DNA of 64,000 nucleotides from an uncultured Lachnospiraceae bacterium (GTDB lineage Bacteria > Bacillota > Clostridia > Lachnospirales > Lachnospiraceae): positions 1-64,000 of the forward strand of contig CAJULA010000014.1 in NCBI GenBank assembly GCA_910587155.1, given 5' to 3'. The position numbers and the translations under genes are program-made. Position 1 is the stretch's first letter. Each line of letters opens with the position of its first letter. Below the pieces are notes generated by a model. That model ran no database searches and was not told where the DNA came from. It worked only from the letters and a program-made list of their open reading frames with translations. Below, one piece after another: positions 27,403 through 37,272 of this stretch.

Positions 27403-28475
27403 GTTTCTTCTTTCTTTCCATGTTGTTCTTTCAATATTCCTTTTTCTAACAGTCCCCTGCAAATCTTCTCCAATATCACGATTGCCTCTTCCAGCTTCTC
27501 GCCAATGAGAACATCATCCAGATTACTGAGCAGATCGCCAGGGATAAAGATACCCATTTTCTCCCCTTTCCGCTTTGATATGTTTATTTCCAGTATTGTT
27601 TTCAGCAATGCTGCCTCTACGCATACCTTTTTCAAATAAGGATTCATCTCACATAATGATTTTTGAAATAAAACAGCTTCCTCTCCATCAAATGCAGAAG
27701 CATAATCCTCTATGCATTTTCGCATGGCTTTGACATCAGTAATCAGGTAGCAGCTCCCGTCCCCGGGCAGAATGACTTCCGACAGATCACAATAATCCGA
27801 GATATCTATGTAACTTAACCTGGCATCCGAAAAGTCCACCTTCATAGGTTTAATTGTGTTCCAGCGCTCGTAAGCGGATTCCCGGTATCTGTTATCTTTT
27901 GTTGCTTCATATATTCCCCGGAACCAGACATCTTCCACTTTTCCGGTAAACTTTACATTTTCAAAATGTGATCCGCCGAAGTCCGTATTCCCAAACTGAC
28001 AATTTCTGAACTCACAGTTTTCAAAATCGGGCCATAACATATGTGTCCATTTAAAATTAGCAGAATCAAACAATATATCTTTGTATAAACTCTCTCCCAG
28101 TCCGAGCCATCCATTTATTCTTGTTTTGAAAAAAACACAATTGTTAAACTCGCACCGCTCATCAGAAGTGCTAAGCATATGCGTATATTTAAATAAGCAG
28201 TCGCTAAACCGGCAACTCTTAAAAAATAAATGGTCAAACCCTGCATATGAAAAATCAATATTTCGAAAAACTTTGTTATGAACAACAACCCCTCTTGTCT
28301 TATACTCATCAAATTGGAAACCCCTGAGGTCCAGTTTCCCATCAAATCGACAATCATAACCCTTCATCGTCTCTGAGCCAAGTTCTGAGCCAAAAAACCA
28401 ATCCAGTATTTCCGGTTTTCTATTAACCCACAAGTCTTCTGTTCTCCATCTGGCAACTAATTTGTTGGTTCTCAT
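27390..28475 (-). CDS. Pentapeptide-repeat protein directly after the cassette B Rhs toxin; candidate immunity
   Basis: A 361-residue protein. Residues 40-230 form a pentapeptide-type beta-helix with central aromatics: FRNIDFSYAGFDHLFFKSCR, CEFRNCQFGNTDFGGSHFEN and VDFSDARLSYIDIS are clear coils. The C-terminal 130 residues are helical. It differs from the cassette pentapeptide proteins, whose beta-helix is C-terminal and which follow vgrG. This one lies 38 bases downstream of the Rhs toxin, the normal immunity position. Pentapeptide proteins such as QnrB and MfpA imitate DNA, and the toxin tip upstream looks like a nuclease, so neutralisation by DNA mimicry is a reasonable inference. The C-terminal end is abnormal: it runs into a duplicated fragment that supplies the stop. 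Confidence 0.6.
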   Translation of the reverse strand: MRTNKLVARWRTEDLWVNRKPEILDWFFGSELGSETMKGYDCRFDGKLDLRGFQFDEYKTRGVVVHNKVFRNIDFSYAGFDHLFFKSCRFSDCLFKYTHMLSTSDERCEFNNCVFFKTRINGWLGLGESLYKDILFDSANFKWTHMLWPDFENCEFRNCQFGNTDFGGSHFENVKFTGKVEDVWFRGIYEATKDNRYRESAYERWNTIKPMKVDFSDARLSYIDISDYCDLSEVILPGDGSCYLITDVKAMRKCIEDYASAFDGEEAVLFQKSLCEMNPYLKKVCVEAALLKTILEINISKRKGEKMGIFIPGDLLSNLDDVLIGEKLEEAIVILEKICRGLLEKGILKEQHGKKEETCHS

Positions 28476-28513
28476 TCCTATAAAAACCTCCTCGTATCTG
28501 CAAAATATACATA

Positions 28514-31500
28514 TTACCGATAGGCTGTTACAAAACCATAACCTTTATAATGCTTAAAATGCCGGTCTGCCTGTTTTGTCGTAGTTATGTCCACCCAATA
28601 CTCACCCACTCCGGTACTTTTAAGATAAATTAAATCTGCACCAAACTGACCTTGTTTAGTAATCGCATATGTCCCATCTGGAATATAGGGGCTCGACTCT
28701 ACTAATCGCTTGAATTCCCCATCCACCATCGTCCCTATAAATACATTTCTTAAAAATGGAACTCGCTGGAAAGCCTTTTGCATCTTTCCTGTAAACCCAT
28801 GCCCCGGCGCTGCAAGTACAGTCTGATAAGCGTCTTCTGCATACTTGTTCAGATAAATAAGATATTCTATATCCGGACGATTCCCATACTTGGTCAGGAA
28901 GTCCAATGCCTCATTATGTGTGAACCCATCGTTCCGCCATTTATCATATATTGCTTTCAGTTTCGGATCATCCAGTGGTTTATCCTTTTTATAGTTTACC
29001 CCTTTCACCGGACATATCGCTATATACCCGCTCGGATCAAAATACATCACCGGGTTATTAGCGCAATAGGCATACAGGTTCAGGCCGTCTCCCCGGTATG
29101 TATCCTCCTGCAGAAAGCGCCCCAGTGACGGATTATAATATCTGGCGCGCAGGTAGTACAGTCCTGTCTCTTCGTCATATATCTGGCCCGTGTAAGTCAG
29201 GCGGTTGGACAGTTCTCCGCTTTCCTCCAGCACACGGCCAAACGCGTCATAACGATAGCTCTTCCTGACCTCATGGTCACTTCCCAAAATGTACAGGACG
29301 CTCCCCGCTTCATCGCGAATGTGGAAGCCGCCTCCCTGATTGCCGTACTCCGAGTAGACGGTGTCGTATCCCCTTACATACCGGCCTTTCCGTTCCCCGC
29401 AGCTCTCCGCTGCCAGTTCCCCGCGGTCATACAGGTATCTGGTCACTTCCCCGTCTGCTTCGCTCTCATACCGCAGACCTTCCCCGTCATAGCGGTTCGT
29501 CTGCCGGATTCCTCCTGTTATTTCCGTCAGACGGTTGAGGGCATCATAGGTGTAGCGTTTTTCTTCTTTTCCTTCTTCCGACAGCAGATTCCCCTGCGGA
29601 TCATAACGGTAACTGATGCTCTCTTCTGACGTTTCCCACCGGATCAGCTGGTTCCTGTCATTGTAAATATACTGTTCCGTCCGACCGCCGCTCTCTTTCA
29701 AGATCCGGTTGCCTGCCAGATCATAGTGATATTTCTCATGTCTTCCATCGTATATGGCTTCCGCAAGGCGGCCCATGCTGTCATAGGCATACTCGTTCCG
29801 GTAACGGCTCCCGCTCTTTTTTATGCAATTCCCGTTCCCATCATAAGCATAAGTATAATCCAGCAATGCGTTTCCGTCCGCTGTCACGCTTACCAATCCG
29901 GCAAGGTTTCCGTCCTCTCCGTAACGATACCTTGTTTCGCTCCCGTTCCCGCTGCGCAGGTATGCAGGCTGTCCGCCGGGAGTATATCCGTATGATGCCA
30001 GCACCTGACCGCTCCCGGTGTCCGTGATCTGCTCCAAACGGTCTGCCGTATCATAGGCATAGCATACGCCCCGGCCCTCTCTATCTGTCAGGCGGGTCAG
30101 ATTTCCATTCCCGTCGTAAGCATAGGTGAGTACAGGGATATCACCTTCCCTTTTTTCTTTCAGTAGTCCCGTAGGCGTATATTGGTAATGGTAGCTGATC
30201 CCGCCTCCTTCGCATCTTTCAAGACGACCGTCAGGATAGTATAAGAAGCGCTCCATGCAGGCGTTTCTGCCCTTTTTATCCTCTGCTCTGCGGTAGAGCA
30301 GGCGTCCGTCCATGCCATGGCGGGTTCTCTCCACATTCCCGTTCCGGTCAGTGTGCAGCTCCTGATATCCTTCCCGGTCATACATGAAGTATTCACGGTT
30401 CCCCTCCTGGTCGGTGATCTCACTGATCTTCCCCTGACTGTTATAGCGGTAGTGAATGGTTCCGCCACACGCATCCACTGTACTGATGATGTTCCCCGCA
30501 TAGTCATAGGTATAGCGCTCCACACCGCCTTCCGGGGTATACACCTGTGTGATCCGCCCCCATTCATCCAGTACAAAAGCCGTGCGGCAGCCGTTCCCAT
30601 CCTCCATGGATGTAACATTTCCACGCGCATCATACGTTCGTGAAAGAACCGGGCGGCCGCCTCTGATGCGATCCGCACTGTCATGAATCTCCACGCAGTC
30701 CCCGCGCAGATTATAGACATAGTGCGTTTTTCCCATGCCTGCTCTGCAGCTCATAAGCAGCCTGCCCGCCGCATCATAAGCGTATTCCTGCTCCTTCACA
30801 CCGAGGGCATTGGTCACGGACGCTACCTTGCCCAGCCGGTCATAGGCATACCGGATCCCCGGGCCGTCATCCGATGCCGGGTCATAACCGTTTGGCCTGA
30901 TCACTTTCTCCACGCGTCCGTTTCTGTCATAAAACAGCCGCGTCACGCCGCCGACTTCATCCGTGAAGTGAGTCAGCGCATCCCTCAGGTCATAGCGAAA
31001 GGTTCTCGCCCGCGTCTCTCCCATACTCACATCCTGCACTCTGACCGGGTTGTCCGCACGGTCATATGTGAAGAGAAAACGTCTGGCAATTCCGCTCTCC
31101 GGATCACGCTCCGTATACTCTGTCACACGACCTATTTTATCATACTGTCTTTCTTTTTGATATCCTTTGGGTGTCGTAATCCTTATACAATTGCCATTTG
31201 CATCATATTCATAGCGTGTTATGGCACATACCGCCTGGCTGTCAGCTCCCGGCATCCTGCCGCCCTGCAGTTCTTCTCTCTTTTCTGTCAGGCGGCCCGC
31301 ACGATCATAACAATAGCGAATCACACGCGATATGTCATCGCTTATCCTGCTGCTCTCATATACCTTCTGGTTCAAACAGTCATAGCGGTATGTAAGCCTT
31401 GCGCCAGAGCCGTCCTCCACTTTTATCAGCCGCTTCAGCTTATCATAAGTATAACGGATATGTCCCCAACGGATCGGCTCCTCTCCTTGCACTGTCTGAT

Positions 31501-34500
31501 CCAGTCCCCGGTGCTCCGCCGTGCAATTGCCGTTTCTGTCATATTCATAACGAGTCACACAATACAGGACTCTCCCTTCCTGCTCTTCCACCGGTTCCCT
31601 CTTCTCCCGCAGTCTCCCCTGCAGGTCATAACTCTTATATGTCACACTTCCCAGCGCATCTGTCTCCTCCGTCACATTCCCGGCCTGGTCGTATTTGAGG
31701 GCTTTTATAGTATTCCCCTGCGCATCTCTGGTACGGATCAGGCGGCCCAATCCGTCATACTCATAGCTCTCTCCCGGCCCGTCGTCCATCGCAGGATCGT
31801 AATCGGCCGGCATCACACGTTTGATCAGATTTCCGCATGGATCATAAAAGCGTCTCTCCGTACTTCCGTCAGGCCATATGGTTCGCAATCTGTTGCGGTC
31901 TCTGTCATACTCATGGCGGATCCCTGCCCCTTTTTCTCTGTTCTTCTCATACTCCTGTGGGTGGACTTCACGCAGTATCTTGCCTGTCAGATCCCGCTCT
32001 GTATATTTAACCGTCCCCAGAGGATCGCATACCTTGATCAGGCGTCCGAAAAAATCATATTCATAGGACCAGCCTTCGTCGCTTCCTGACAGGCCGGGCG
32101 GAATGAGAAATTTCAGCTTTCCTGCTTTGTCATAAAATTTTCTTGTCTCATTCCCTTCCCCATCTTTTTCATAGGTCACAAGATCCAGCGCGTTATAAGC
32201 GAACTCTACCCGTCCGTAATCCGTTATCACGGCAGTACATCTTCCCGCATGGTCGTACTCATAGCAGGTCTTCTTCCCAACAGCATCCGTCACACATATC
32301 GGCCCTTCCAAAATGAGCCCCTCACGCCCGTACTCAAATGCGGTTTCGTTTCCTTCTCCGTCCTTCCTGCGCACCATTCTGCCATAGCGGTCTCTTTCAT
32401 AAGTCGTTTCGGCCCACTCTTCCTCCCATATCTTCACTGCTTCGGACAGAAGATTGCCTGACGTATCATAGGAAAAGACTGCCTCTTCTCCTGCCGCATC
32501 CCGGCGGCGTATCATATTCCCCGCGTCATCATATTCATAACTTTCCCATTGTCCGCAGGGTTTCTCCTCTCTGAGCAGCTCTCCGTGGATGTCATAAGTC
32601 CTTTTCGTCTCATTTCCCATGCGGTCTTTTTCATAAATACGGTTCTGCCACTGGTCATAGCCGTATTCTATGCAGGTGCCATCATCATAATAGCTGTATG
32701 TCACCAGCCTGTCCGCATTATAGCGGTAACGTTCCGTCCGGTCAAAGGCTTCTATGTATACTACGTTTTGCCGATGTTCTGTATCATAGTCCACCGTACT
32801 CTTTGTGCCGTCCGGATAATACTGAGCGACAACACGGCCCTGATCATCGTATTCATTTATAACATAGGCAGTCCCTTTGGGATCCACGATCTTTGTGATA
32901 TTGGCATTATCATCATAGCAATATGTCGTGATGCCTTTATCTACGTGACACACATCCGTCATGCACCGCTCTTTATATTTATACAAGACGCTGCGCCCGG
33001 TCTCATCATGGAGCTGTGCCACACACCCATCCTGGTAGACAATGGATATCACATGCCCGCTGAACGTCACGATCCGGTCAGCAAGACCCGCGCTGTAACA
33101 GATCTCCATCCGGTTCCCGGCCCGATCCGACACAGAGCGCAGTTCTCCCTCTGCGCCATAAATATATTCTTTCTTTCCTGCACGGTCATAAACCACATAT
33201 CCCTGTGCATCGCTTTTTTCCAGATAAAAGTCCCGTCTTCCCCCTTTTTTGTTCTCATATCCGTCTTCCGTCCAAAGAAATGTCTCCGTATGACCGTCCG
33301 TACAGAACAAATCTACCCTACGCTCCCCGTCATGGAAAAATAGCCGGGATTCAAATGAGAAATGCCATTTTCGTCCTGCGCTGCCATAATACGGCGCAGC
33401 GGAATTATAAAAACGCTGTACCGTAAATATGCCGTCGCCAATATCCCGGAAAGCCATATCCGTTTCCGCGAGAATCATCCCTCCTGTAGCCACATCCACC
33501 GGATCAATGGAAAATACGACATTGCTTGCCAGATTGGTGAAAAGCGACACGGTCAACTCAAAGTCTGCACCGTTAAGCCAGGCTGCGTAGGCGTCCACAC
33601 CTACGTCGATGCCAGTCTCTATGCCAATAAAAGCTGCCTTGCCCAAACCACTGCTCCCAAACAGGGTATTAAGGGGCTCATAGAAGTTTACCGCTGCTCC
33701 CAGGGGCGTCATGATGGCACTTCCCAGTGCAGTGACTTTTGCACTGTTGAGCGCCACCTTTGCATAATCATCCATGCTCATGTCGATATATCCGTCCGCC
33801 GCATCCAAAAGACAGGTCTGACTCACCATCATCCCCATATTCATCACAACCTGTTTGCCCGTGTTAATGGCGGCCTGTTTCAGAAAATACTTAATTCCGG
33901 CCTGCGTTGCCTTACCGCTCCCCGGCAGTACAATCGACGTCAGAGCAGTCCCCATCATGATCTGTGTCGTGATGGATTGATAAAATGCCTGCCGGTCATT
34001 GCCGAATATCTCCGTCAGGAAAGGATTATAGGACTGTGAAAAATCACCGGTATGCATTTTTAATTTGTCCTGCATACCTTCTGTCACAGTACTCAGGCCT
34101 TCTGCTGCCGTAACTGTCCCCACTGCCGCCGCCACCGCCGCCACATACCCTTTCCACAGAGGAAGTGTCGCCCCTTCTGTGGCGACAGTAGCCGCACTCA
34201 GCGCAATCCCTGCTATCGCGAGCCCCGCAAAGAGCGCAACCGTACCAAAACCAATCTTACCGTTGCCTTCCTGATTCCTCACCGCAAGAACTTCTATATT
34301 ATGTGCCTCTCTCTGCGCCGCATCCTCCGCCTTCAGGTCATCATCCTCATACGCAGCCAACGGTGGCTCTTTCCTTTCCCCGATATAGTATACTTTGTTT
34401 TCTCCCTGAAGTACGACGTTGCCATCTTCGAGCAGTACGATTCCGGTGTCCGGTTTCAGCGACGGTTCCTCCGATTCAAAATCTTCCAGAATCCCCAGTG

Positions 34501-35863
34501 TGATCTGTCCTTCCACCGACTGGATTGTCACCGTTCTGGCCGTGATTGTCTTTTTTCGAGTCCCAACCGTGATATCCGCCTCTCCAATTCTGACGGCGGA
34601 GTCCGCTCCCATCATTATACTGTTTCCTTCCAGCCTTACCGTCCCGCTTTTACTAAGGCTGATGGAGGAAGCCATGGACTGATCTGACAGGAAAGTAATA
34701 CCGGACTCTGTGAACAGCATTTCTTTGCCGTCACATGTCGTAAATGATTTATCTCCGACGCCTTTCCCACAGCCTGCCTGCGCACCAGTCAGCTGCATGG
34801 CATGCACCGCCGCCGCACAGGACTCATCCCATGTCGGGAAATATATATGTACCAGACTACCAGTTTCCGGCATACAGTACCAGCTCACGGTTTCTATTGC
34901 ATAGGTATAATAGACATTGTTTCCCGTCTCATAAACCGGATCCATTTCAAACTGTACCCTGAGCCTGTTGCCGCTGCGTTCTCTGATAACTGCCGGGAGA
35001 CTCAGACCCACAATCGCCTCATTCCCATACTTCCTGAAAAGAAGTCCTTCTTTTCTGCTCAATGTATAGCAGTACAATATCTCAGCATCATATACGTCTG
35101 TTTCAATGGCTGTTACCTGACACGCTACCTGATTCCATGACAATTGTTCCCCTAACTTCCAATGCTCCCTGCTGACGATCCTCCATTGCAGATTGTCCTG
35201 CGACAGATAATCCATCCCTGCATTCTGCACCCTGCTCTGATACCCCATAATGTTCTGTACAATCTCATATGTTCCCTCTCCCACCTTTCTGCCTTCTGCG
35301 ATTTGTGGAATACCGAAATATATCCCTCCTTTTTCAGCCGAAGCATCCACAGTGATACAGGTGGAAAAATGTGTCGCCAGTCTGCAAAGGAACTCCCAGT
35401 CTGTCTCCTCATATTGAAGGATCAGACCCTCTATTCTCCTGTCAGTTTCCGTCCTGCTAATCCATCCGGCACCAGGATATCTGCCGATTATCCGGTCTAT
35501 AATATCCGCGTAGGTAAGATTAAGATTCTGAAAACTGCGACTGCTTTTTTTAATATCCCATTTTTTCGTAAAGGAGACTGCAGACAAAGCCATCATCGCT
35601 TGTCCCCTATCATAAAAAATATCCAATTCCGACACATATCCCGTAAAAAAGGCTGGTCCCTCTTCTCCCTGACAGATGATCCCTGCCCGAATTATCTCAT
35701 CTTCTGCTCTTTGGTATAAATATTCATCTGCTTTTTCATCTTCGATCACAGCTGCCAGTGCAATCTTTGCATGTGCATTCAGCGACTCTGATCCCCGCAG
35801 TTCCGTAATACTTACAACCATATACGGCAGTTCAACCCATATAGACTGATATATTGCTTTCAT
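28514..35863 (-). CDS. VgrG-Rhs-toxin fusion effector, cassette B
   Basis: About 2,449 residues with the same layout as the cassette A protein. A gpD/VgrG-like spike occupies about 1-400 (LQYEETDWEFLCRLATHFST; SWYCMPETGSLVHIYFPTWD). A hydrophobic region near 540-590 (AGLAIAGIALSAATVATEGA) and further hydrophobic stretches precede the Rhs shell. The shell opens with DPVDVATGGM near 788, carries many YD repeats, and closes with FLQEDTYRGDGLNLYAY and FDPSGY near 2,278. The last 170 residues are a toxin tip with FGADLIYLKSTGVGEYWVDI followed by TTTKQADRH, a pattern suggestive of a PD-(D/E)XK-type nuclease (Asp in GAD, then D-x-T-T-T-K). The start at 35863 is preferred (GGCGGGG upstream, aligned with the other Rhs); an ATG at 35908 overlaps the DUF4280 gene. 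Confidence 0.9.
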   Translation of the reverse strand: MKAIYQSIWVELPYMVVSITELRGSESLNAHAKIALAAVIEDEKADEYLYQRAEDEIIRAGIICQGEEGPAFFTGYVSELDIFYDRGQAMMALSAVSFTKKWDIKKSSRSFQNLNLTYADIIDRIIGRYPGAGWISRTETDRRIEGLILQYEETDWEFLCRLATHFSTCITVDASAEKGGIYFGIPQIAEGRKVGEGTYEIVQNIMGYQSRVQNAGMDYLSQDNLQWRIVSREHWKLGEQLSWNQVACQVTAIETDVYDAEILYCYTLSRKEGLLFRKYGNEAIVGLSLPAVIRERSGNRLRVQFEMDPVYETGNNVYYTYAIETVSWYCMPETGSLVHIYFPTWDESCAAAVHAMQLTGAQAGCGKGVGDKSFTTCDGKEMLFTESGITFLSDQSMASSISLSKSGTVRLEGNSIMMGADSAVRIGEADITVGTRKKTITARTVTIQSVEGQITLGILEDFESEEPSLKPDTGIVLLEDGNVVLQGENKVYYIGERKEPPLAAYEDDDLKAEDAAQREAHNIEVLAVRNQEGNGKIGFGTVALFAGLAIAGIALSAATVATEGATLPLWKGYVAAVAAAVGTVTAAEGLSTVTEGMQDKLKMHTGDFSQSYNPFLTEIFGNDRQAFYQSITTQIMMGTALTSIVLPGSGKATQAGIKYFLKQAAINTGKQVVMNMGMMVSQTCLLDAADGYIDMSMDDYAKVALNSAKVTALGSAIMTPLGAAVNFYEPLNTLFGSSGLGKAAFIGIETGIDVGVDAYAAWLNGADFELTVSLFTNLASNVVFSIDPVDVATGGMILAETDMAFRDIGDGIFTVQRFYNSAAPYYGSAGRKWHFSFESRLFFHDGERRVDLFCTDGHTETFLWTEDGYENKKGGRRDFYLEKSDAQGYVVYDRAGKKEYIYGAEGELRSVSDRAGNRMEICYSAGLADRIVTFSGHVISIVYQDGCVAQLHDETGRSVLYKYKERCMTDVCHVDKGITTYCYDDNANITKIVDPKGTAYVINEYDDQGRVVAQYYPDGTKSTVDYDTEHRQNVVYIEAFDRTERYRYNADRLVTYSYYDDGTCIEYGYDQWQNRIYEKDRMGNETKRTYDIHGELLREEKPCGQWESYEYDDAGNMIRRRDAAGEEAVFSYDTSGNLLSEAVKIWEEEWAETTYERDRYGRMVRRKDGEGNETAFEYGREGLILEGPICVTDAVGKKTCYEYDHAGRCTAVITDYGRVEFAYNALDLVTYEKDGEGNETRKFYDKAGKLKFLIPPGLSGSDEGWSYEYDFFGRLIKVCDPLGTVKYTERDLTGKILREVHPQEYEKNREKGAGIRHEYDRDRNRLRTIWPDGSTERRFYDPCGNLIKRVMPADYDPAMDDGPGESYEYDGLGRLIRTRDAQGNTIKALKYDQAGNVTEETDALGSVTYKSYDLQGRLREKREPVEEQEGRVLYCVTRYEYDRNGNCTAEHRGLDQTVQGEEPIRWGHIRYTYDKLKRLIKVEDGSGARLTYRYDCLNQKVYESSRISDDISRVIRYCYDRAGRLTEKREELQGGRMPGADSQAVCAITRYEYDANGNCIRITTPKGYQKERQYDKIGRVTEYTERDPESGIARRFLFTYDRADNPVRVQDVSMGETRARTFRYDLRDALTHFTDEVGGVTRLFYDRNGRVEKVIRPNGYDPASDDGPGIRYAYDRLGKVASVTNALGVKEQEYAYDAAGRLLMSCRAGMGKTHYVYNLRGDCVEIHDSADRIRGGRPVLSRTYDARGNVTSMEDGNGCRTAFVLDEWGRITQVYTPEGGVERYTYDYAGNIISTVDACGGTIHYRYNSQGKISEITDQEGNREYFMYDREGYQELHTDRNGNVERTRHGMDGRLLYRRAEDKKGRNACMERFLYYPDGRLERCEGGGISYHYQYTPTGLLKEKREGDIPVLTYAYDGNGNLTRLTDREGRGVCYAYDTADRLEQITDTGSGQVLASYGYTPGGQPAYLRSGNGSETRYRYGEDGNLAGLVSVTADGNALLDYTYAYDGNGNCIKKSGSRYRNEYAYDSMGRLAEAIYDGRHEKYHYDLAGNRILKESGGRTEQYIYNDRNQLIRWETSEESISYRYDPQGNLLSEEGKEEKRYTYDALNRLTEITGGIRQTNRYDGEGLRYESEADGEVTRYLYDRGELAAESCGERKGRYVRGYDTVYSEYGNQGGGFHIRDEAGSVLYILGSDHEVRKSYRYDAFGRVLEESGELSNRLTYTGQIYDEETGLYYLRARYYNPSLGRFLQEDTYRGDGLNLYAYCANNPVMYFDPSGYIAICPVKGVNYKKDKPLDDPKLKAIYDKWRNDGFTHNEALDFLTKYGNRPDIEYLIYLNKYAEDAYQTVLAAPGHGFTGKMQKAFQRVPFLRNVFIGTMVDGEFKRLVESSPYIPDGTYAITKQGQFGADLIYLKSTGVGEYWVDITTTKQADRHFKHYKGYGFVTAYR

Positions 35864-35891
35864 GACACCCCGCCTCTCTGTGATACCTCCC

Positions 35892-36752
35892 TCACTCATC
35901 CTGCCCATCCGTATAGATTCTGATTACGCCCCCATAAGCGCAGGTTATGATACACTTCCTCGTGATCGTCGGTTTTGTATCAACCAAACTTTTTTCATTT
36001 GCATCCTCCCAGAATGCAGCCACTATCTTAGGCTCACATTCACAGATACACTGAGAGAGCATCTCAACACTGGGATCAACCGGAGCAGGTTCCATCTTAA
36101 ACCACGACCTGATCTGGTTGATCACCCCCGAATTCTGTTCATTATATGATTCCACCGCATCCGCTGCCGCTTCTTTCATAGCTGGATTTTCCGTACTGAA
36201 ACAATTCCCAAAACACCGAATATTCGTCAATGCCTTACAGTCATCCGCTGTCATCTGCGGATGATTTTTCAGATATACGCCATGATCCATCGGCAGCACC
36301 AGTCTGGCTTCTCTGGATCCCATGGAACATATCATTTTAGCACCATGGGCAACATAAGTGGGGGTGTCACCGCTCATCTCATTCATCGCTTCAATCTGTG
36401 CCTGTTTCTCATCAGCGATCATCATGGCCATTGCAACATCTTGGTTCGCCCGGCTTTCTGCCCGCGCTTTGATCAGCTGTTCTCTTTTCTCATCTTTGTT
36501 CTCTTCTTTGATCCGCTCTACCGCAGCCGCAAATTCATCCATTGATTCCAGTTTTGTATTTGTCTCCGGTACAATGCTTTCTTCGGGCCGTTCCTCAGGC
36601 TGTTCCTCCATAAGATGTCTGGCCTGGGCAATATGATCCGCCAGTGTGGCCTCTGTATTGTCTTCTGTATCGTCCCCAGCTTTCTCCCTGACAGTTTTTT
36701 CTGTCAGAACAACTTCTGAATCAATGACACGATATTTTTGATCAGTATCCAT
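35892..36752 (-). CDS. DUF4280 PAAR-like protein, cassette B
   Basis: A 286-residue protein. The first 130 residues are charged and helical (EEQPEERPEESIVPE, then IKEENKDEKREQLIKA), a probable coiled coil. The DUF4280 part opens with TYVAHGAKMICSMGSREARL and continues through HPQMTADDCKALTNIRCFGN, CFSTENPAM, then PTITRKCIITCAYGGVIRIY and TDGQ. It is paralogous to 8634-9434 and occupies the same position, directly upstream of the Rhs gene. It probably forms the sharpened tip on the VgrG or VgrG-Rhs spike. Four conserved cysteines (CS, RCF, CF, C-x3-C) could hold a metal ion; this is inferred. Confidence 0.85.
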   Translation of the reverse strand: MDTDQKYRVIDSEVVLTEKTVREKAGDDTEDNTEATLADHIAQARHLMEEQPEERPEESIVPETNTKLESMDEFAAAVERIKEENKDEKREQLIKARAESRANQDVAMAMMIADEKQAQIEAMNEMSGDTPTYVAHGAKMICSMGSREARLVLPMDHGVYLKNHPQMTADDCKALTNIRCFGNCFSTENPAMKEAAADAVESYNEQNSGVINQIRSWFKMEPAPVDPSVEMLSQCICECEPKIVAAFWEDANEKSLVDTKPTITRKCIITCAYGGVIRIYTDGQDE

Positions 36753-36773
36753 ATACTCCTCCCCATTTTAAAA

Positions 36774-37259
36774 TCAACATGCCTCTATCGGTTCTAATAT
36801 AACCCCATCAAAATTTCTCCGCATAATGGCCTCCGCAACATCTGTATTGACAACAAAAAGCGGCCGTGGTAGCAGTTGTATCTGAAAAATACGGCGAAGC
36901 AGCACCTTGCTGGAATCTATCACTGCCTTTTTAACCCAACCGTTTGGAAAATATTCCGTCTCACCAGCCAGACATGCCATCTGTTCCGGAATCATCAGCC
37001 AGTAGAGCGCCTGTTTCTCTTCTTCCACCTGATTCAATACGACACGCTTAAATACCGTCCGTTCATCAAAGGGTGCCAGCAGCCGCTGCAGTCGGTCTGA
37101 AATCATGAATACAGGACTTTCAATCACATCCGGATATATGCTTTGTCCATCTCCCTCCATGAACAACACAGTCACATCCTTTACCTGATCTGCCTCTTTG
37201 GGATCAATACCGATATAAGTATCACTTCGTATATGCTTAAAACAGATTCTGTGTTTCAT
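36774..37259 (-). CDS. Small adaptor-like protein, cassette B
   Basis: A 161-residue soluble protein (171 if it starts at the ATG 37289). It shares with its paralogues at 9435-9956 and 62115-62570 the block SPVFMISDRLQRLLAPFDER and the C-terminal AEAIMRRNFDGVILEPIE. I choose the MKHRICFKHI start because it aligns with the MKYFF start of the cassette A copy, although neither start has a strong ribosome site. It lies between the pentapeptide gene and the DUF4280 gene, as in cassette A. An adaptor or effector-loading role analogous to DUF2169 proteins is inferred from position; no enzymatic motif is seen. Confidence 0.6.
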   Translation of the reverse strand: MKHRICFKHIRSDTYIGIDPKEADQVKDVTVLFMEGDGQSIYPDVIESPVFMISDRLQRLLAPFDERTVFKRVVLNQVEEEKQALYWLMIPEQMACLAGETEYFPNGWVKKAVIDSSKVLLRRIFQIQLLPRPLFVVNTDVAEAIMRRNFDGVILEPIEAC

Positions 37260-37272
37260 TCTTTTATCTTCT

